Of a stretch of 23,855 nucleotides of DNA, positions 15,677 to 23,426 are shown piece after piece. Made by a program: the position numbers and the translations under genes. Each line of letters starts with the position of its first letter. Position 1 is the stretch's first letter. This stretch comes from CAZWVA01 sp964636885 (GTDB lineage: Bacteria; Desulfobacterota_D; UBA1144; Nemesobacterales; CSP1-2), in NCBI GenBank assembly GCA_964636885.1, contig CAZWVA010000043.1:1-23855 (forward strand). Direction: 5' to 3'. The notes under the pieces are model-generated. The model did not search any database and had not been told where the DNA came from. It saw nothing but the letters and a program-made list of their open reading frames with translations.

Positions 15677-16660
15677 ATGATAGATGAGCTAAGCGCTCTA
15701 AGACGGATAAAAGAGCGATTTAAAAACGTATCAAAAAATGTCCTCCTTGGAATAGGAGACGATGCGGCGGCTGTAAAGATCCATCCTGAAAAACTCCTTC
15801 TTGTCACCACGGACTCCCAGGTCGATAGTATACACTTCACTAAGGGGTTCATATCGGCCAAAGACCTGGGTAGAAGATCTGTTGCCGTGTCTGTAAGCGA
15901 TATAGGAGCGATGGGAGGCGTACCAAGGTTCTTCCTTGCCTCTATCGGGTTTTCAAGGGATGAAGACGAGGGGTTTCTCAAAGACCTAATGGATGGATTC
16001 CAAAAGGGAGCGGAAGAATTCGAGATGGAGCTTATTGGGGGCAACCTGAGTGCGTCTGGGAATCTCTTCATAGACATAACGGTTCTCGGAGAGGTAGAAC
16101 CTAATACTATGGTTAAAAGGGGAGGAGCCAGAGTAGGAGACGTCATATACGTGAGCGGAACGGTAGGGGATTCCGCCCTCGGGTTGAGGGTGCTCCAAAG
16201 CGGAGAAAAGGGCAAAGAGGACGCGTATCTCATCGAGAGACACATATCGCCCAGGCCGAGGCTTGCCCTTGGCAGGACGCTTGCGGAAAAGGGGCTTCCC
16301 ACCTCCATGATAGACATAAGCGATGGGCTCATCCTTGACCTTGAGCGTATAACTGTAGAGCATGGCTTGGGAGCCGAGGTATACATAGACCGGATACCGC
16401 TCTCCCCCTGTTACAGAAAGCGGGTATCCGATTTTATATCCGACCCTTATGGACTAGCCCTTTCTGGAGGGGAAGACTACGAACTCCTTTTTACATCTCC
16501 TAGTGGAAGGGAAGAGGAGATAAGAGAGGTCTCAAGGGCGCTCCGCATAGGGATCGTAGGGATCGGGTACGTGATACCTGAGCCAACCATAAGGGTTTTA
16601 GGCTCCACTGGAGAAGAGGTAAAAATAGACAAAAGAGGGTTTATTCATTTTATCGGTTAA
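15677..16660 (+). CDS. thiL: thiamine-monophosphate kinase
   Basis: This enzyme uses ATP to turn thiamine monophosphate into thiamine diphosphate, the last step of cofactor synthesis. The protein is 327 residues, the usual size, and full length. Family motifs are NVLLGIGDDAAAV at about 21-33, VTTDSQVDSIHF at 43-54 (the metal- and phosphate-binding TTD), GRRSVAVSVSDIGAMGGVP at 65-83, ELIGGNLSASGNLFIDITVLGEV, and MIDISDGLILDLERI with ALSGGEDYELLFT near the end. The ribosome-binding site is weak. It is followed with zero spacing (TAA then ATG) by a CorC-family membrane protein, so these genes are translationally coupled. No other thiamine genes are nearby. Confidence 0.95.
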   Translation: MIDELSALRRIKERFKNVSKNVLLGIGDDAAAVKIHPEKLLLVTTDSQVDSIHFTKGFISAKDLGRRSVAVSVSDIGAMGGVPRFFLASIGFSRDEDEGFLKDLMDGFQKGAEEFEMELIGGNLSASGNLFIDITVLGEVEPNTMVKRGGARVGDVIYVSGTVGDSALGLRVLQSGEKGKEDAYLIERHISPRPRLALGRTLAEKGLPTSMIDISDGLILDLERITVEHGLGAEVYIDRIPLSPCYRKRVSDFISDPYGLALSGGEDYELLFTSPSGREEEIREVSRALRIGIVGIGYVIPEPTIRVLGSTGEEVKIDKRGFIHFIG

Positions 16661-18007
16661 ATGGAAGATTTACCTTTAAGTAGCCTTTTCCTAATGGTCA
16701 TCCTTCTTATGCTATCGGGCTTTTTCTCCATGTCCGAAGGCTCGCTCTTCTCCCTAGGGAGACACCAGCGTGAAAAGCTCAAAAAAGAGGGGAAGAGGAG
16801 CTCCGTACTAATTGAAAAGCTCCTTAAGGACCCATACAGGCTTATAATCACGATTCTCCTTGCCGATGAGATCCTAAACGTTTTCTACTCGAGCGTCGTG
16901 GCATCAACCGTAAAAAGGGTAATACACAACCACTTCAACGAACTGGCACTCACTCTAATCTCTATTGGGATAGCGTCTCCTACCCTTCTTCTTCTCGGAG
17001 AGATAGGTCCTAAGACGCTTGGCGTAAAGTACCCAAGGCTCCTATCGAGACTCGTCTCCTATCCACTTAACCTATTCCACGTTCTCATCACCCCTTTAAG
17101 ATTGGTGATACTCGGACTCTCAATCGGACTTACTAGGCTTCTAGGTGGAGGGGATATGGATCATGAGCATAGAGTCGGTTTTGCTCCGGAGGAGATGAAG
17201 GCCCTTTTGGGGCTTGGAAGCGAGGAAGGGGTCATTACGGACGTGGAGATAAAACTCGTGGGAAGCCTTTTTAAACTGGAGCAGGTTCCAGCATACAAGA
17301 TCATGACCCCAACCATCGATTGCTTTTTCCTACCGGCCGATGTCTCTCCTTCCGATGCCGTCTACGAGGTCAAGAAAAGAGGGTTCTCTAGGATCCCCGT
17401 TTATAAAAACGAAAAGGACAGCATAATCGGGGTTCTCTACGCAAAGGATCTCCTTTCCCCCGATTCCTTGAATGTGACCTCGATTGAGGATATAGTGAGG
17501 CCGCCATATTTCATACCACGAACGAAGAGGGCATTCGACCTTCTAAAGGAGTTTCAACAAAAGAGGATACACATGGCTATAGTCGTAGACGAATACGGAA
17601 GGGTGGACGGGGTCGTCACAATGGAGGATATACTAGAAGAGCTCTTTGGTGAGATTGAGGATGAAAGGAGGGTTCCTAAGGAGCCCTTAATCAGAAGGGA
17701 GGGAGATGCCCTTATCATCCCTGGAAGCATGAAGATAGAGGATTTTAATGATGGTTTTCTCTTCACCGTGCTTAGGTCTGGAGGGCTTGAGAACCTTGGA
17801 GATGAACTCGAAAGCTCGATCATCCCTGCCGAGGAGGACCATGAAACGGTGGGCGGTTTCGTATTCGATCTCTTCGGGCGGTTTCCAGCCGAAGGGGAGA
17901 GCGTGGTTCATGGAAGCGTAGTGTTTACGGTGAATAAGATACTGGGCAAAAGGATAACCGAGATAAGGGTTCAGAGGATAAAAGAAGGGGTATCCCATGT
18001 CACTTGA
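16661..18007 (+). CDS. CNNM/CBS/CorC-family membrane protein (hemolysin-C-like), first copy
   Basis: This belongs to the UPF0053/CNNM family, linked to magnesium or other divalent-cation transport or homeostasis. In order, the 448 residues hold a DUF21/CNNM membrane domain (about 5-160; LFLMVILLMLSGFFSMSEGSLFSL, LLGEIGPKTLGVKYPR), two CBS domains (about 215-330; YKIMTPTIDCFF, FSRIPVYKN, MAIVVDEYGRVDGVVTMEDILEELFGEIEDE) and a C-terminal CorC_HlyC domain (about 345-440; IPAEEDHETVGGFVFDLFGRFP). The start codon directly follows the thiL stop. Its own end overlaps the next family member by 11 bases. The CBS pair likely binds an adenine nucleotide. Toxicity as a hemolysin is not implied. Confidence 0.92.
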   Translation: MEDLPLSSLFLMVILLMLSGFFSMSEGSLFSLGRHQREKLKKEGKRSSVLIEKLLKDPYRLIITILLADEILNVFYSSVVASTVKRVIHNHFNELALTLISIGIASPTLLLLGEIGPKTLGVKYPRLLSRLVSYPLNLFHVLITPLRLVILGLSIGLTRLLGGGDMDHEHRVGFAPEEMKALLGLGSEEGVITDVEIKLVGSLFKLEQVPAYKIMTPTIDCFFLPADVSPSDAVYEVKKRGFSRIPVYKNEKDSIIGVLYAKDLLSPDSLNVTSIEDIVRPPYFIPRTKRAFDLLKEFQQKRIHMAIVVDEYGRVDGVVTMEDILEELFGEIEDERRVPKEPLIRREGDALIIPGSMKIEDFNDGFLFTVLRSGGLENLGDELESSIIPAEEDHETVGGFVFDLFGRFPAEGESVVHGSVVFTVNKILGKRITEIRVQRIKEGVSHVT

Positions 18008-19223
18008 AGTTGTCGTTCTAGTAATAGCGATCTGCCTCCTTCTACAGGGCTTCTTTGCTGGCTCTGAGATAGCGCTTGTCTCCTGCGATAAGGTCAAGAT
18101 GAAGGCCCTGGCCGATGGGGGGTCAAGGAGTGCAAAACTGGTACTTAGAGCCTTTCTTGAAATCGAGCGCTTCATAAGCACGACGCTTGTCGGAATCAAT
18201 CTCGCCCTTATTACGAGTACCATTATACTTACCTTCTATATTCAAGATGCGTACGGAAAGGGAGGGGAGTTCTATACGGTTTTAATCCTCTCTCCACTGA
18301 TCGTGATCTTCGGTCAGGTTGTTCCGAAGGCCGTTTTTCAGAGAAGGAGAAACTCTATAATACTCTGGGCTATCTATCCACTCTGGTTTACATCCAAGCT
18401 CTTTTCTCCAATCCTATTCGTTGTAACCTTTTTTACCAAAGGGCTTGTGAAGCTGATCGGAAGCACGGAGAACCCGTTTATAACGAGGGAGGAGCTCCTT
18501 TACGTAATAGAGGGTGAGGAGACCGTAAAGAAGGGTGGACATAGGGAAAGAATAATAAGGAGGATCTTCAGGTTCTCTGAGACGACTGTATATGAGATTA
18601 TGATCCCTTTAATCCAGGTATGTGCCCTTGATGAAAATACCCCGGTAAGGGAAGCCATAAAGACGGTAAAGGAGACCGGGCATTCTAGGATTCCTATCTA
18701 CCGCGAAAGGGTGGACAATATAACCGGGATACTCCATGCGTTTTACCTCCTCGGTGCCAACCCAGACGAGCCCGTTAAGAACCTATCGCACGTCCCTTTT
18801 TACGTTCCGGAGACGAAGGCCGTTGATGAGCTTCTAGAAGAGATGAAAAGGGGGCGTATCGGTATGGCCATAGTCGTGGATGAATACGGTGGAGCCGTAG
18901 GGGTTATAACATTGGAAGACATACTGGAAGAGGTGGTGGGTGAGATCGAGGACGAGTACGATAAGGGTATAAAGCTCTGGAGAAGGATAGGGGAGGACGA
19001 ATACCTTATAAACCCGAGGATCGGTATAGAGGACATAAACGAGGAGTTGGGGCTTGGGATTCCCGAAGGGGAGTACGATACTCTAAGCGGCTTTCTCCTT
19101 TCGGAAAGGGGTTCTATACCCAAGGTTGACGATAAGATCCAATATAAGAACTACGTATTCACGGTGACCAGATCCACCCCCCGTTCTATAGAGGAGGTAA
19201 GGTTGACCATGAAGAAGAGGTGA
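17997..19223 (+). CDS. CNNM/CBS/CorC-family membrane protein (hemolysin-C-like), second copy
   Basis: This is a 408-residue paralogue of the preceding gene, starting 11 bases inside it. The CNNM membrane domain covers about residues 1-155 (VIAICLLLQGFFAGSEIALVS; PLIVIFGQVVPKAVFQ). The CBS pair lies at about 198-320 (YEIMIPLIQVCALDENTP, HSRIPIYRERVDN, MAIVVDEYGGAVGVITLEDILEEVVGEIEDEYD) and a CorC_HlyC domain at the end (PEGEYDTLSGFLLSERGSIPK). The two copies clearly differ: the first has GEIGPKTLG where this one has GQVVPKAVF. They are an old duplication kept together, possibly forming a heteromer. The operon probably ends here; no clear terminator was found. Confidence 0.92.
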   Translation: MSLEVVVLVIAICLLLQGFFAGSEIALVSCDKVKMKALADGGSRSAKLVLRAFLEIERFISTTLVGINLALITSTIILTFYIQDAYGKGGEFYTVLILSPLIVIFGQVVPKAVFQRRRNSIILWAIYPLWFTSKLFSPILFVVTFFTKGLVKLIGSTENPFITREELLYVIEGEETVKKGGHRERIIRRIFRFSETTVYEIMIPLIQVCALDENTPVREAIKTVKETGHSRIPIYRERVDNITGILHAFYLLGANPDEPVKNLSHVPFYVPETKAVDELLEEMKRGRIGMAIVVDEYGGAVGVITLEDILEEVVGEIEDEYDKGIKLWRRIGEDEYLINPRIGIEDINEELGLGIPEGEYDTLSGFLLSERGSIPKVDDKIQYKNYVFTVTRSTPRSIEEVRLTMKKR

Positions 19224-19330
19224 ATTGACTCCTTTTATATTCCACTTCCTGTGATCTTTAGGGCTATCTCTAAGGCACGCCAGTAGTCGTCTCACAGGCT
19301 AAAGCCGTATTGCTTCCCTTGTGCCATTTC

Positions 19331-19354
19331 TAACAGGATGAGGAAATCCTGTTA
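19331..19354. repeat. inverted repeat TAACAGGAT/ATCCTGTTA
   Basis: Perfect nine-base arms around a six-base loop (GAGGAA). No T run follows on either strand, so it could be an operator, an RNA hairpin or a worn transposon end. Confidence 0.5.
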
Positions 19355-19397
19355 CTCCTAAAAACACAAATGAACTGGTCGTGAGCATGTTTGACCC

Positions 19398-19412
19398 ACT
19401 CAAGGATTGAGT
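19398..19412. repeat. inverted repeat ACTCAA/TTGAGT
   Basis: Perfect six-base arms around GGA, placed 14 bases before a TTGACA promoter element, a position where a regulator could bind. Confidence 0.4.
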
Positions 19413-19425
19413 TTGGATACTCGTT

Positions 19426-19452
19426 TTGACATTTTCTCACTTATACTATAAC
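19426..19452 (+). promoter_or_regulatory. possible promoter upstream of hisB
   Basis: TTGACA (19426-19431) is followed after 15 bases by TATAAC (19447-19452). The spacing is short of ideal. It would give a leader of over 200 bases before hisB, or a separate small RNA. Confidence 0.35.
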
Positions 19453-19676
19453 TATACCAAATTACTCGATTTTAAGTGAAAAACATTGCGACCCCTCATC
19501 GTATCTAATTCTATAGAGACACAAACACCTACAGTGAACAGGCTGGACCGCGCTATCCATAAATAATGTGGTTCTGATGTTTCAAGTTTAAAAGACAGGA
19601 ACGTCCGTTCTACCGAAATATAAAGTTGTCAATCTTGGATATAATTCCAATTTCAGATATGATTTAGTCTCTATAA

Positions 19677-20264
19677 ATGGATAGGCGTGCTAAGGTAAGC
19701 AGAAAGACATCCGAGGTAGAGGTCATGGTTGAAATTAACCTTGACGGAAAGGGGAGATACGACATAGAAACCGGTATTCCATTTTTTAACCACATGCTCT
19801 CACAGTTCGCAAAGCACGGCTATTTCGACCTGACACTCAAAGCAAAGGGCGACATAGAGGTTGACTTTCACCACACGGTAGAGGACGTGGGGCTTGCATT
19901 GGGTGAGGCCTTTCTCAAGGCCCTGGGGGATAAAAGGGGGATATCCAGATTCGGAGAGGCGTTTGTTCCTTTTGACGAAACCCTTGCCTTTGCTTCGGTT
20001 GATCTAAGTGGAAGGCCCTACTTCGTCTACCGAGTCAACACGCCGAAGGGAAAGATAGGGGATTTCGATGTGGAATTAGCAGAGGAGTTTTTTAAATCCC
20101 TTTCCAACACGCTAAGGTGCAACCTGCATATAGAGCTTAAATACGGAGAGAATCTCCATCACATAACTGAGGCTATCTTTAAAGCCGTAGGACGCGCCCT
20201 CGATAGGGCATCCATGATTGATACGCGTTCGGATGAGATTCCCTCGACAAAGGGAAAACTATGA
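19677..20264 (+). CDS. hisB: imidazoleglycerol-phosphate dehydratase
   Basis: This Mn-dependent cytoplasmic enzyme makes imidazole-acetol phosphate in histidine synthesis. The 195-residue protein is the single-function form, without the phosphatase domain of enteric HisB. Metal-binding motifs are GIPFFNHMLSQFAKHG (about 38-53), DFHHTVEDVGLALGEA (about 64-79) and KYGENLHHITEAIFKAVGRAL near the C-terminus, plus DLSGRPYFVY and FDVELAEEFFKSL. It begins RRAKVSRKTSEVEV as usual. The ATG has little visible ribosome-binding site. hisH begins 13 bases after the stop, so they form an operon; the other his genes are not in the window. Confidence 0.96.
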   Translation: MDRRAKVSRKTSEVEVMVEINLDGKGRYDIETGIPFFNHMLSQFAKHGYFDLTLKAKGDIEVDFHHTVEDVGLALGEAFLKALGDKRGISRFGEAFVPFDETLAFASVDLSGRPYFVYRVNTPKGKIGDFDVELAEEFFKSLSNTLRCNLHIELKYGENLHHITEAIFKAVGRALDRASMIDTRSDEIPSTKGKL

Positions 20265-20277
20265 TAGGATAAACGTA

Positions 20278-20913
20278 ATGATCGCAATAGTTGACTACGG
20301 GATGGGGAATCTGAGGAGCGTAGAGAAGGCATTTGAGAAACTCGGATTCCAGGCAACTGTAACCAGGGATGGGGGGCTGATCCTAGATTCAGACGGGCTT
20401 GTGCTTCCGGGAGTCGGGGCATTTGGGGACTGTATGAGAAACCTAGAGGAATACGAACTAGTTGAGCCGATAAGGACATTTATAGAAGGCGGAAAACCGT
20501 TTTTGGGGATCTGTCTAGGGCTCCAGCTCCTCTTTGAGGAGAGCGAGGAGTCTCCCGGCATAAGGGGGCTTGAGATCCTTAGAGGTAGGGTCGTAAGGTT
20601 TCCCAGATCGGGTGGGGGAAGGCTAAAGGTTCCGCACATGGGATGGAATCAGGTTAGGATGATGAAAGAAGGACTACCCATACTCAATGGGATTCCCCAA
20701 GGTAGCTGGTTCTATTTCGTCCACTCTTATTATCCCGAACCCGAGGAGGAAGGCGTTATCGTCGGAATGACCGACTACGGGGTAGAGTTTACATCTGCGA
20801 TTCAGAAGGGAAACGCGTTTGCCTGCCAGTTCCATCCAGAAAAAAGCAGCACCCTTGGACTCAGGATCCTTGAGAACTTTGCGCTTATTTGTGGGGAGAA
20901 GGTAAGGGCTTAA
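20278..20913 (+). CDS. hisH: imidazole glycerol phosphate synthase, glutaminase subunit
   Basis: This class I glutamine amidotransferase supplies ammonia to HisF for making imidazole glycerol phosphate and AICAR. The 211 residues show the classic start MIAIVDYGMGNLRSVEKAFEKLG, the nucleophile Cys in FLGICLGLQLLFEESEE (about 76-92), VPHMGWNQV and the His-Glu pair in FACQFHPEKSS. The start at 20278 was chosen because the family begins exactly at MIAIVDYG; the open frame further upstream runs into hisB. hisF is not adjacent: the next gene is a small regulator-like protein 52 bases on. Confidence 0.96.
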   Translation: MIAIVDYGMGNLRSVEKAFEKLGFQATVTRDGGLILDSDGLVLPGVGAFGDCMRNLEEYELVEPIRTFIEGGKPFLGICLGLQLLFEESEESPGIRGLEILRGRVVRFPRSGGGRLKVPHMGWNQVRMMKEGLPILNGIPQGSWFYFVHSYYPEPEEEGVIVGMTDYGVEFTSAIQKGNAFACQFHPEKSSTLGLRILENFALICGEKVRA

Positions 20914-20965
20914 TACCACTAAAAGACGCAAAGGGGAAGTATTGAGGAGGACCCACCGGAATTAA

Positions 20966-21286
20966 ATGGATAGATTGGTAAGGGAAGACTCCAAAACGAT
21001 AAGGCAGGCCATCTTTGACGAGCTCCTCGAAGGAACGAAAACCGTAAGGGAGCTATCCCAGTCGCTTAGAATCCCTGAGAAGGAGGTTCTAATTCACCTC
21101 ACCCATATAGAGCAGTCCGCCCAGCAGAGGGGATACAGATTCGTCATAAGACCCTCTGAGTGCCTGAATTGTGGTTTTGTGTTTCAAAAAAGGGCGAGGA
21201 TGAAAAAGCCCAGTAAATGCCCAAGATGTAAAAGGGAATTCATTACGAATCCAGGCTTTGAACTCAAGGAACCCAAAGGGGATTAA
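20966..21286 (+). CDS. small HTH plus zinc-ribbon protein, predicted transcriptional regulator
   Basis: The 106-residue protein has an N-terminal helix-turn-helix-like part (RQAIFDELLEGTKTVRELSQSLRIPEKEVLIHLTHIEQSA) and a C-terminal zinc ribbon with CLNCG (C66, C69) and CPRCK (C85, C88). This layout matches the predicted regulators grouped as COG3357, known mainly in archaea and in some deltaproteobacteria; I recall this and did not search. A stop codon directly precedes the ATG at 20966, which fixes the start, although the best GAGGAGG lies about 15 bases away. It follows hisH and ends five bases before a convergent gene. Its targets are unknown. Confidence 0.75.
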   Translation: MDRLVREDSKTIRQAIFDELLEGTKTVRELSQSLRIPEKEVLIHLTHIEQSAQQRGYRFVIRPSECLNCGFVFQKRARMKKPSKCPRCKREFITNPGFELKEPKGD

Positions 21287-21291
21287 ACCGA

Positions 21292-22410
21292 TTAAGGGAT
21301 TCTAGCCTCCTGCCTCCACCCTCCGTAGTAGAAAAATGCCCTCTCTTCACCTAGGATTCGGGAGGCGTAGTTAAGTCCTATCTCAGGGTTAAAGGGCATC
21401 ATGTCTGAGCCAAAGACCATGTTAACCCCTGATTCATCTAGCATCTTTAGAGGGTTCATCCACCTTGTCCTCTCTTCCCCAAGTGCTTTAATATAGGTTT
21501 CCATAAAGACCGGATTGAAGTTGGGTTGGATGGAGAGGACTATATTCATCTCCTTTACCCTTTTTGCCTGATCGGAATCTATCATCTCTGCGTGTTCTAT
21601 CCGATGTCCCTTAAGTCTTATATTCGCCTTCTCAAAGGCGTTAAGAACGGCATCTATGGCACCGTCGCCAATAGCGTGAAAGGCGGCCTTAAGACCCCTT
21701 TTCTCAAGCTCCTCTATAATCGACTTTAACTCGTCTTCCGTTTTTAAGAGGATCCCTCTTGAGGGCCTATCCTTATAGGGTTCTCTGAGAAAGGCGGTCC
21801 TTGCACTTATCGAACCGTCAACAAACGTCTTTACGCATCCGGGTTTTAGGAGATCGTCTTCACCGTATCTATCGAAAAGGGTGAGTACCCTCTTGTAATC
21901 CCTATAGTAGGGCATTAAAACGACTCTGAGCTTTAGATCTCCCTCTTCTCTAAGCTTGAAATAGGTCTCTGCGATCCTTCCATCCACGAAGTCGTGTACC
22001 TCCACGATCCCATTTGAAATCGCCTCAGCCTGAGCCTCGAGTAGAAATCCCCTTATCTCCTTCGGTTTTAAAATAGAGGCTATCTTCCAGAGTACCTCCT
22101 CATAGACGTAGCCCGTCACGGGATCGAACTTATCTGAGGGATCCAGCCTCAAATCCTCAATGACCCTTTTATTTATTACCCCAACGTGTGCGTTGAGTCT
22201 TATGAGAAGAATTGGAAAAGGGAACCTATCTATATCCTTCCTCGTTATTGACTCTCCAATGGTCTCCTCGCTCCATCCCCAAGCCACAATGGGCTTCCCT
22301 TTCATGCCCTCTATCATATCTATTAGGTCCCTTTTGGTTCTTGCCTTCTCTATGGGGAGTCCCTTAAGGGCAAAAAACTCAAGGTGTGTGTGGGCATCTA
22401 CGAATCCCAT
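21292..22410 (-). CDS. compact amidohydrolase (YtcJ-like metal hydrolase barrel)
   Basis: This 372-residue metal-dependent hydrolase of the amidohydrolase superfamily is closest in style to amidohydrolase_3/YtcJ proteins. Metal-site motifs are DAHTHL (H7, H9) at the very start, HAIGDGAIDAVL and HRIEHAEMID with their histidines, and the final aspartate in FGSDMMPFNPEIG. VAWGWSEETI and KTFVDGSISARTAFLREPY are also typical. YtcJ relatives are usually 500 or more residues, with a strand-rich domain before and after the barrel. Here a TAA lies two codons before the ATG, and the protein ends soon after the final Asp motif, so both flanks are missing. It may be a genuine minimal form or a trimmed gene. 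The substrate is unknown. Confidence 0.8.
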   Translation of the reverse strand: MGFVDAHTHLEFFALKGLPIEKARTKRDLIDMIEGMKGKPIVAWGWSEETIGESITRKDIDRFPFPILLIRLNAHVGVINKRVIEDLRLDPSDKFDPVTGYVYEEVLWKIASILKPKEIRGFLLEAQAEAISNGIVEVHDFVDGRIAETYFKLREEGDLKLRVVLMPYYRDYKRVLTLFDRYGEDDLLKPGCVKTFVDGSISARTAFLREPYKDRPSRGILLKTEDELKSIIEELEKRGLKAAFHAIGDGAIDAVLNAFEKANIRLKGHRIEHAEMIDSDQAKRVKEMNIVLSIQPNFNPVFMETYIKALGEERTRWMNPLKMLDESGVNMVFGSDMMPFNPEIGLNYASRILGEERAFFYYGGWRQEARIP

Positions 22411-22434
22411 GTCTTACGATAATGGGTTATGAGC

Positions 22435-22875
22435 CTAGCCTATTGGGTTTATAACATTTAGGAACTCAAACCTTTCAAAGTGTTTTGTGTTTCTCGTAAT
22501 TACTCCCTCTACGCCGTTATCCATGAGAGTCGCGACGAAGACGATGTCAAATATCTCCTGTTTTGTTGCATTGTACCTAGATAGAAGGTCAAAGACGTTT
22601 CTCAGGTTGCTCTTACGCGGATATATCTTGGGAATATTTCTGGCTCTTATGTAGACTTCGATGATCCCCCTTGCTTCCTTGAGCCCTACGGGTTTTTCTA
22701 CCCTTTTTGGATCTGTTATAATAGCGTAGAACTCGTAAAGGCTCTGATAGGGTAGGCAGGCTCTTATATTTCCTGTTAATACCTCCTTCTCTAGGAAGGC
22801 AGAGGCTCTTGGGTTGAGCGGGCTGTCTAGATTATAAGCGTATACTAGGATGTTAGCGTCTATGGCGTATACCAC
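22435..22875 (-). CDS. PIN-domain toxin, VapC-like ribonuclease
   Basis: The 146-residue single-domain protein is a probable RNA-cutting toxin of a type II toxin-antitoxin pair. Acidic active-site residues are in place: Asp6 in YAIDANILVYAYN, Glu48 in YQSLYEFYAIITDP and Asp110 in QEIFDIVFVATLMDNGV. The last motif reads VITRNTKHFERF, with Asn where many family members have Asp. It starts at GTG (22873-22875), whose last base is shared with the antitoxin stop TAG, so translation is coupled. The amidohydrolase starts 24 bases downstream of its stop. Confidence 0.85.
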   Translation of the reverse strand: MVYAIDANILVYAYNLDSPLNPRASAFLEKEVLTGNIRACLPYQSLYEFYAIITDPKRVEKPVGLKEARGIIEVYIRARNIPKIYPRKSNLRNVFDLLSRYNATKQEIFDIVFVATLMDNGVEGVITRNTKHFERFEFLNVINPIG

Positions 22876-23189
22876 TAATCGGTACCCATTTCACGGTTAA
22901 GGTAGTCACTATAAAGGCCTTCCCTTGTCATAGCCTCGTCTTTTATCTTCCCCAGATGTCCCTTGGGAATCTCTCTGAGTTCAATACCCTCCTCCTTACT
23001 CAGACCCCTACCACGTTTCAAAAGGAACTCCCTGAGGTCTTCTTCCGTAACCCTGTAGCTGCGCCCTATCTTTACGGCTTTAAGACGTCCCTGCTCGATA
23101 TACCCCCTCAGTGTCACCTTGTTGACTTTTAAGACCTTTGATAGCTCTTCTAGGTTATAGAGTTTTAGTCCCGCTACTTCTACTGGCAT
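22875..23189 (-). CDS. antitoxin with excisionase/MerR-type helix-turn-helix
   Basis: This 104-residue DNA-binding antitoxin is paired with the PIN toxin. Residues 10-57 (LYNLEELSKVLKVNKVTLRGYIEQGRLKAVKIGRSYRVTEEDLREFL) form an excisionase-type winged HTH that should bind its own promoter. The acidic/basic tail, with GHLGKIKDEAMTREGLYSDYL, is the likely toxin-wrapping part; a TREx-Y-D motif is common at the ends of such antitoxins. It comes first in the operon and overlaps the toxin by one base, giving the usual antitoxin-first order. A promoter with TTGACA lies about 65 bases upstream. Confidence 0.82.
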   Translation of the reverse strand: MPVEVAGLKLYNLEELSKVLKVNKVTLRGYIEQGRLKAVKIGRSYRVTEEDLREFLLKRGRGLSKEEGIELREIPKGHLGKIKDEAMTREGLYSDYLNREMGTD

Positions 23190-23230
23190 TGGGATCCTTT
23201 TATAAGAATCGGTTTTATTGCCTACAGAAT

Positions 23231-23258
23231 AAATTACATTTCGAGTTTATTTTGTCAA
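23231..23258 (-). promoter_or_regulatory. promoter for the antitoxin-toxin operon
   Basis: On the minus strand TTGACA (23258-23253) and TAATTT (23236-23231) are 16 bases apart in an A/T-rich stretch. Divergent from the oxidase promoter at 23367. Confidence 0.55.
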
Positions 23259-23366
23259 GCGTTTTTTACTTTATATAGCTTTTATTAAGGTTCCTTTGAG
23301 GTATCCCTTCTTGAAACCATAGGGCGTTTATCCGTATTGGAATGCACCGGTTCTCTCTTGTTTTTA

Positions 23367-23396
23367 TTGATGATACTCTGTTATAAGTGATATAAT
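23367..23396 (+). promoter_or_regulatory. promoter for the FAD oxidase gene
   Basis: TTGATG (23367-23372) and a perfect TATAAT (23391-23396) are 18 bases apart; the start codon follows about 24 bases after the expected transcription start. Confidence 0.65.
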
Positions 23397-23426
23397 GATC
23401 TGTGAAGTATAGAATAGGGATTCACG

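Larger units (their letters stand above)
19224..19676. other. 453-base gene-poor stretch before hisB
   Basis: No credible coding frame. It contains a perfect nine-base-pair palindrome (19331-19354), a six-base-pair palindrome (19398-19412), a GGCT/AGCC mini-hairpin near 19298-19307 within GGCAC (19273-19277)/GTGCC (19321-19325), and a promoter-like TTGACA at 19426. A TATAAT at 19640-19645 lies just before hisB without a good -35. No histidine-rich leader peptide or known riboswitch was seen. Confidence 0.5.

Noticed and set aside
15613..16386. A 257-codon open frame antisense to thiL
   Set aside because: Ser/Pro-rich composition typical of a reverse-strand shadow, and thiL is complete on the other strand.
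19331..19354. Terminator after the CorC operon
   Set aside because: The palindrome lies over 100 bases past the stop, is not G/C-rich and has no following T run.
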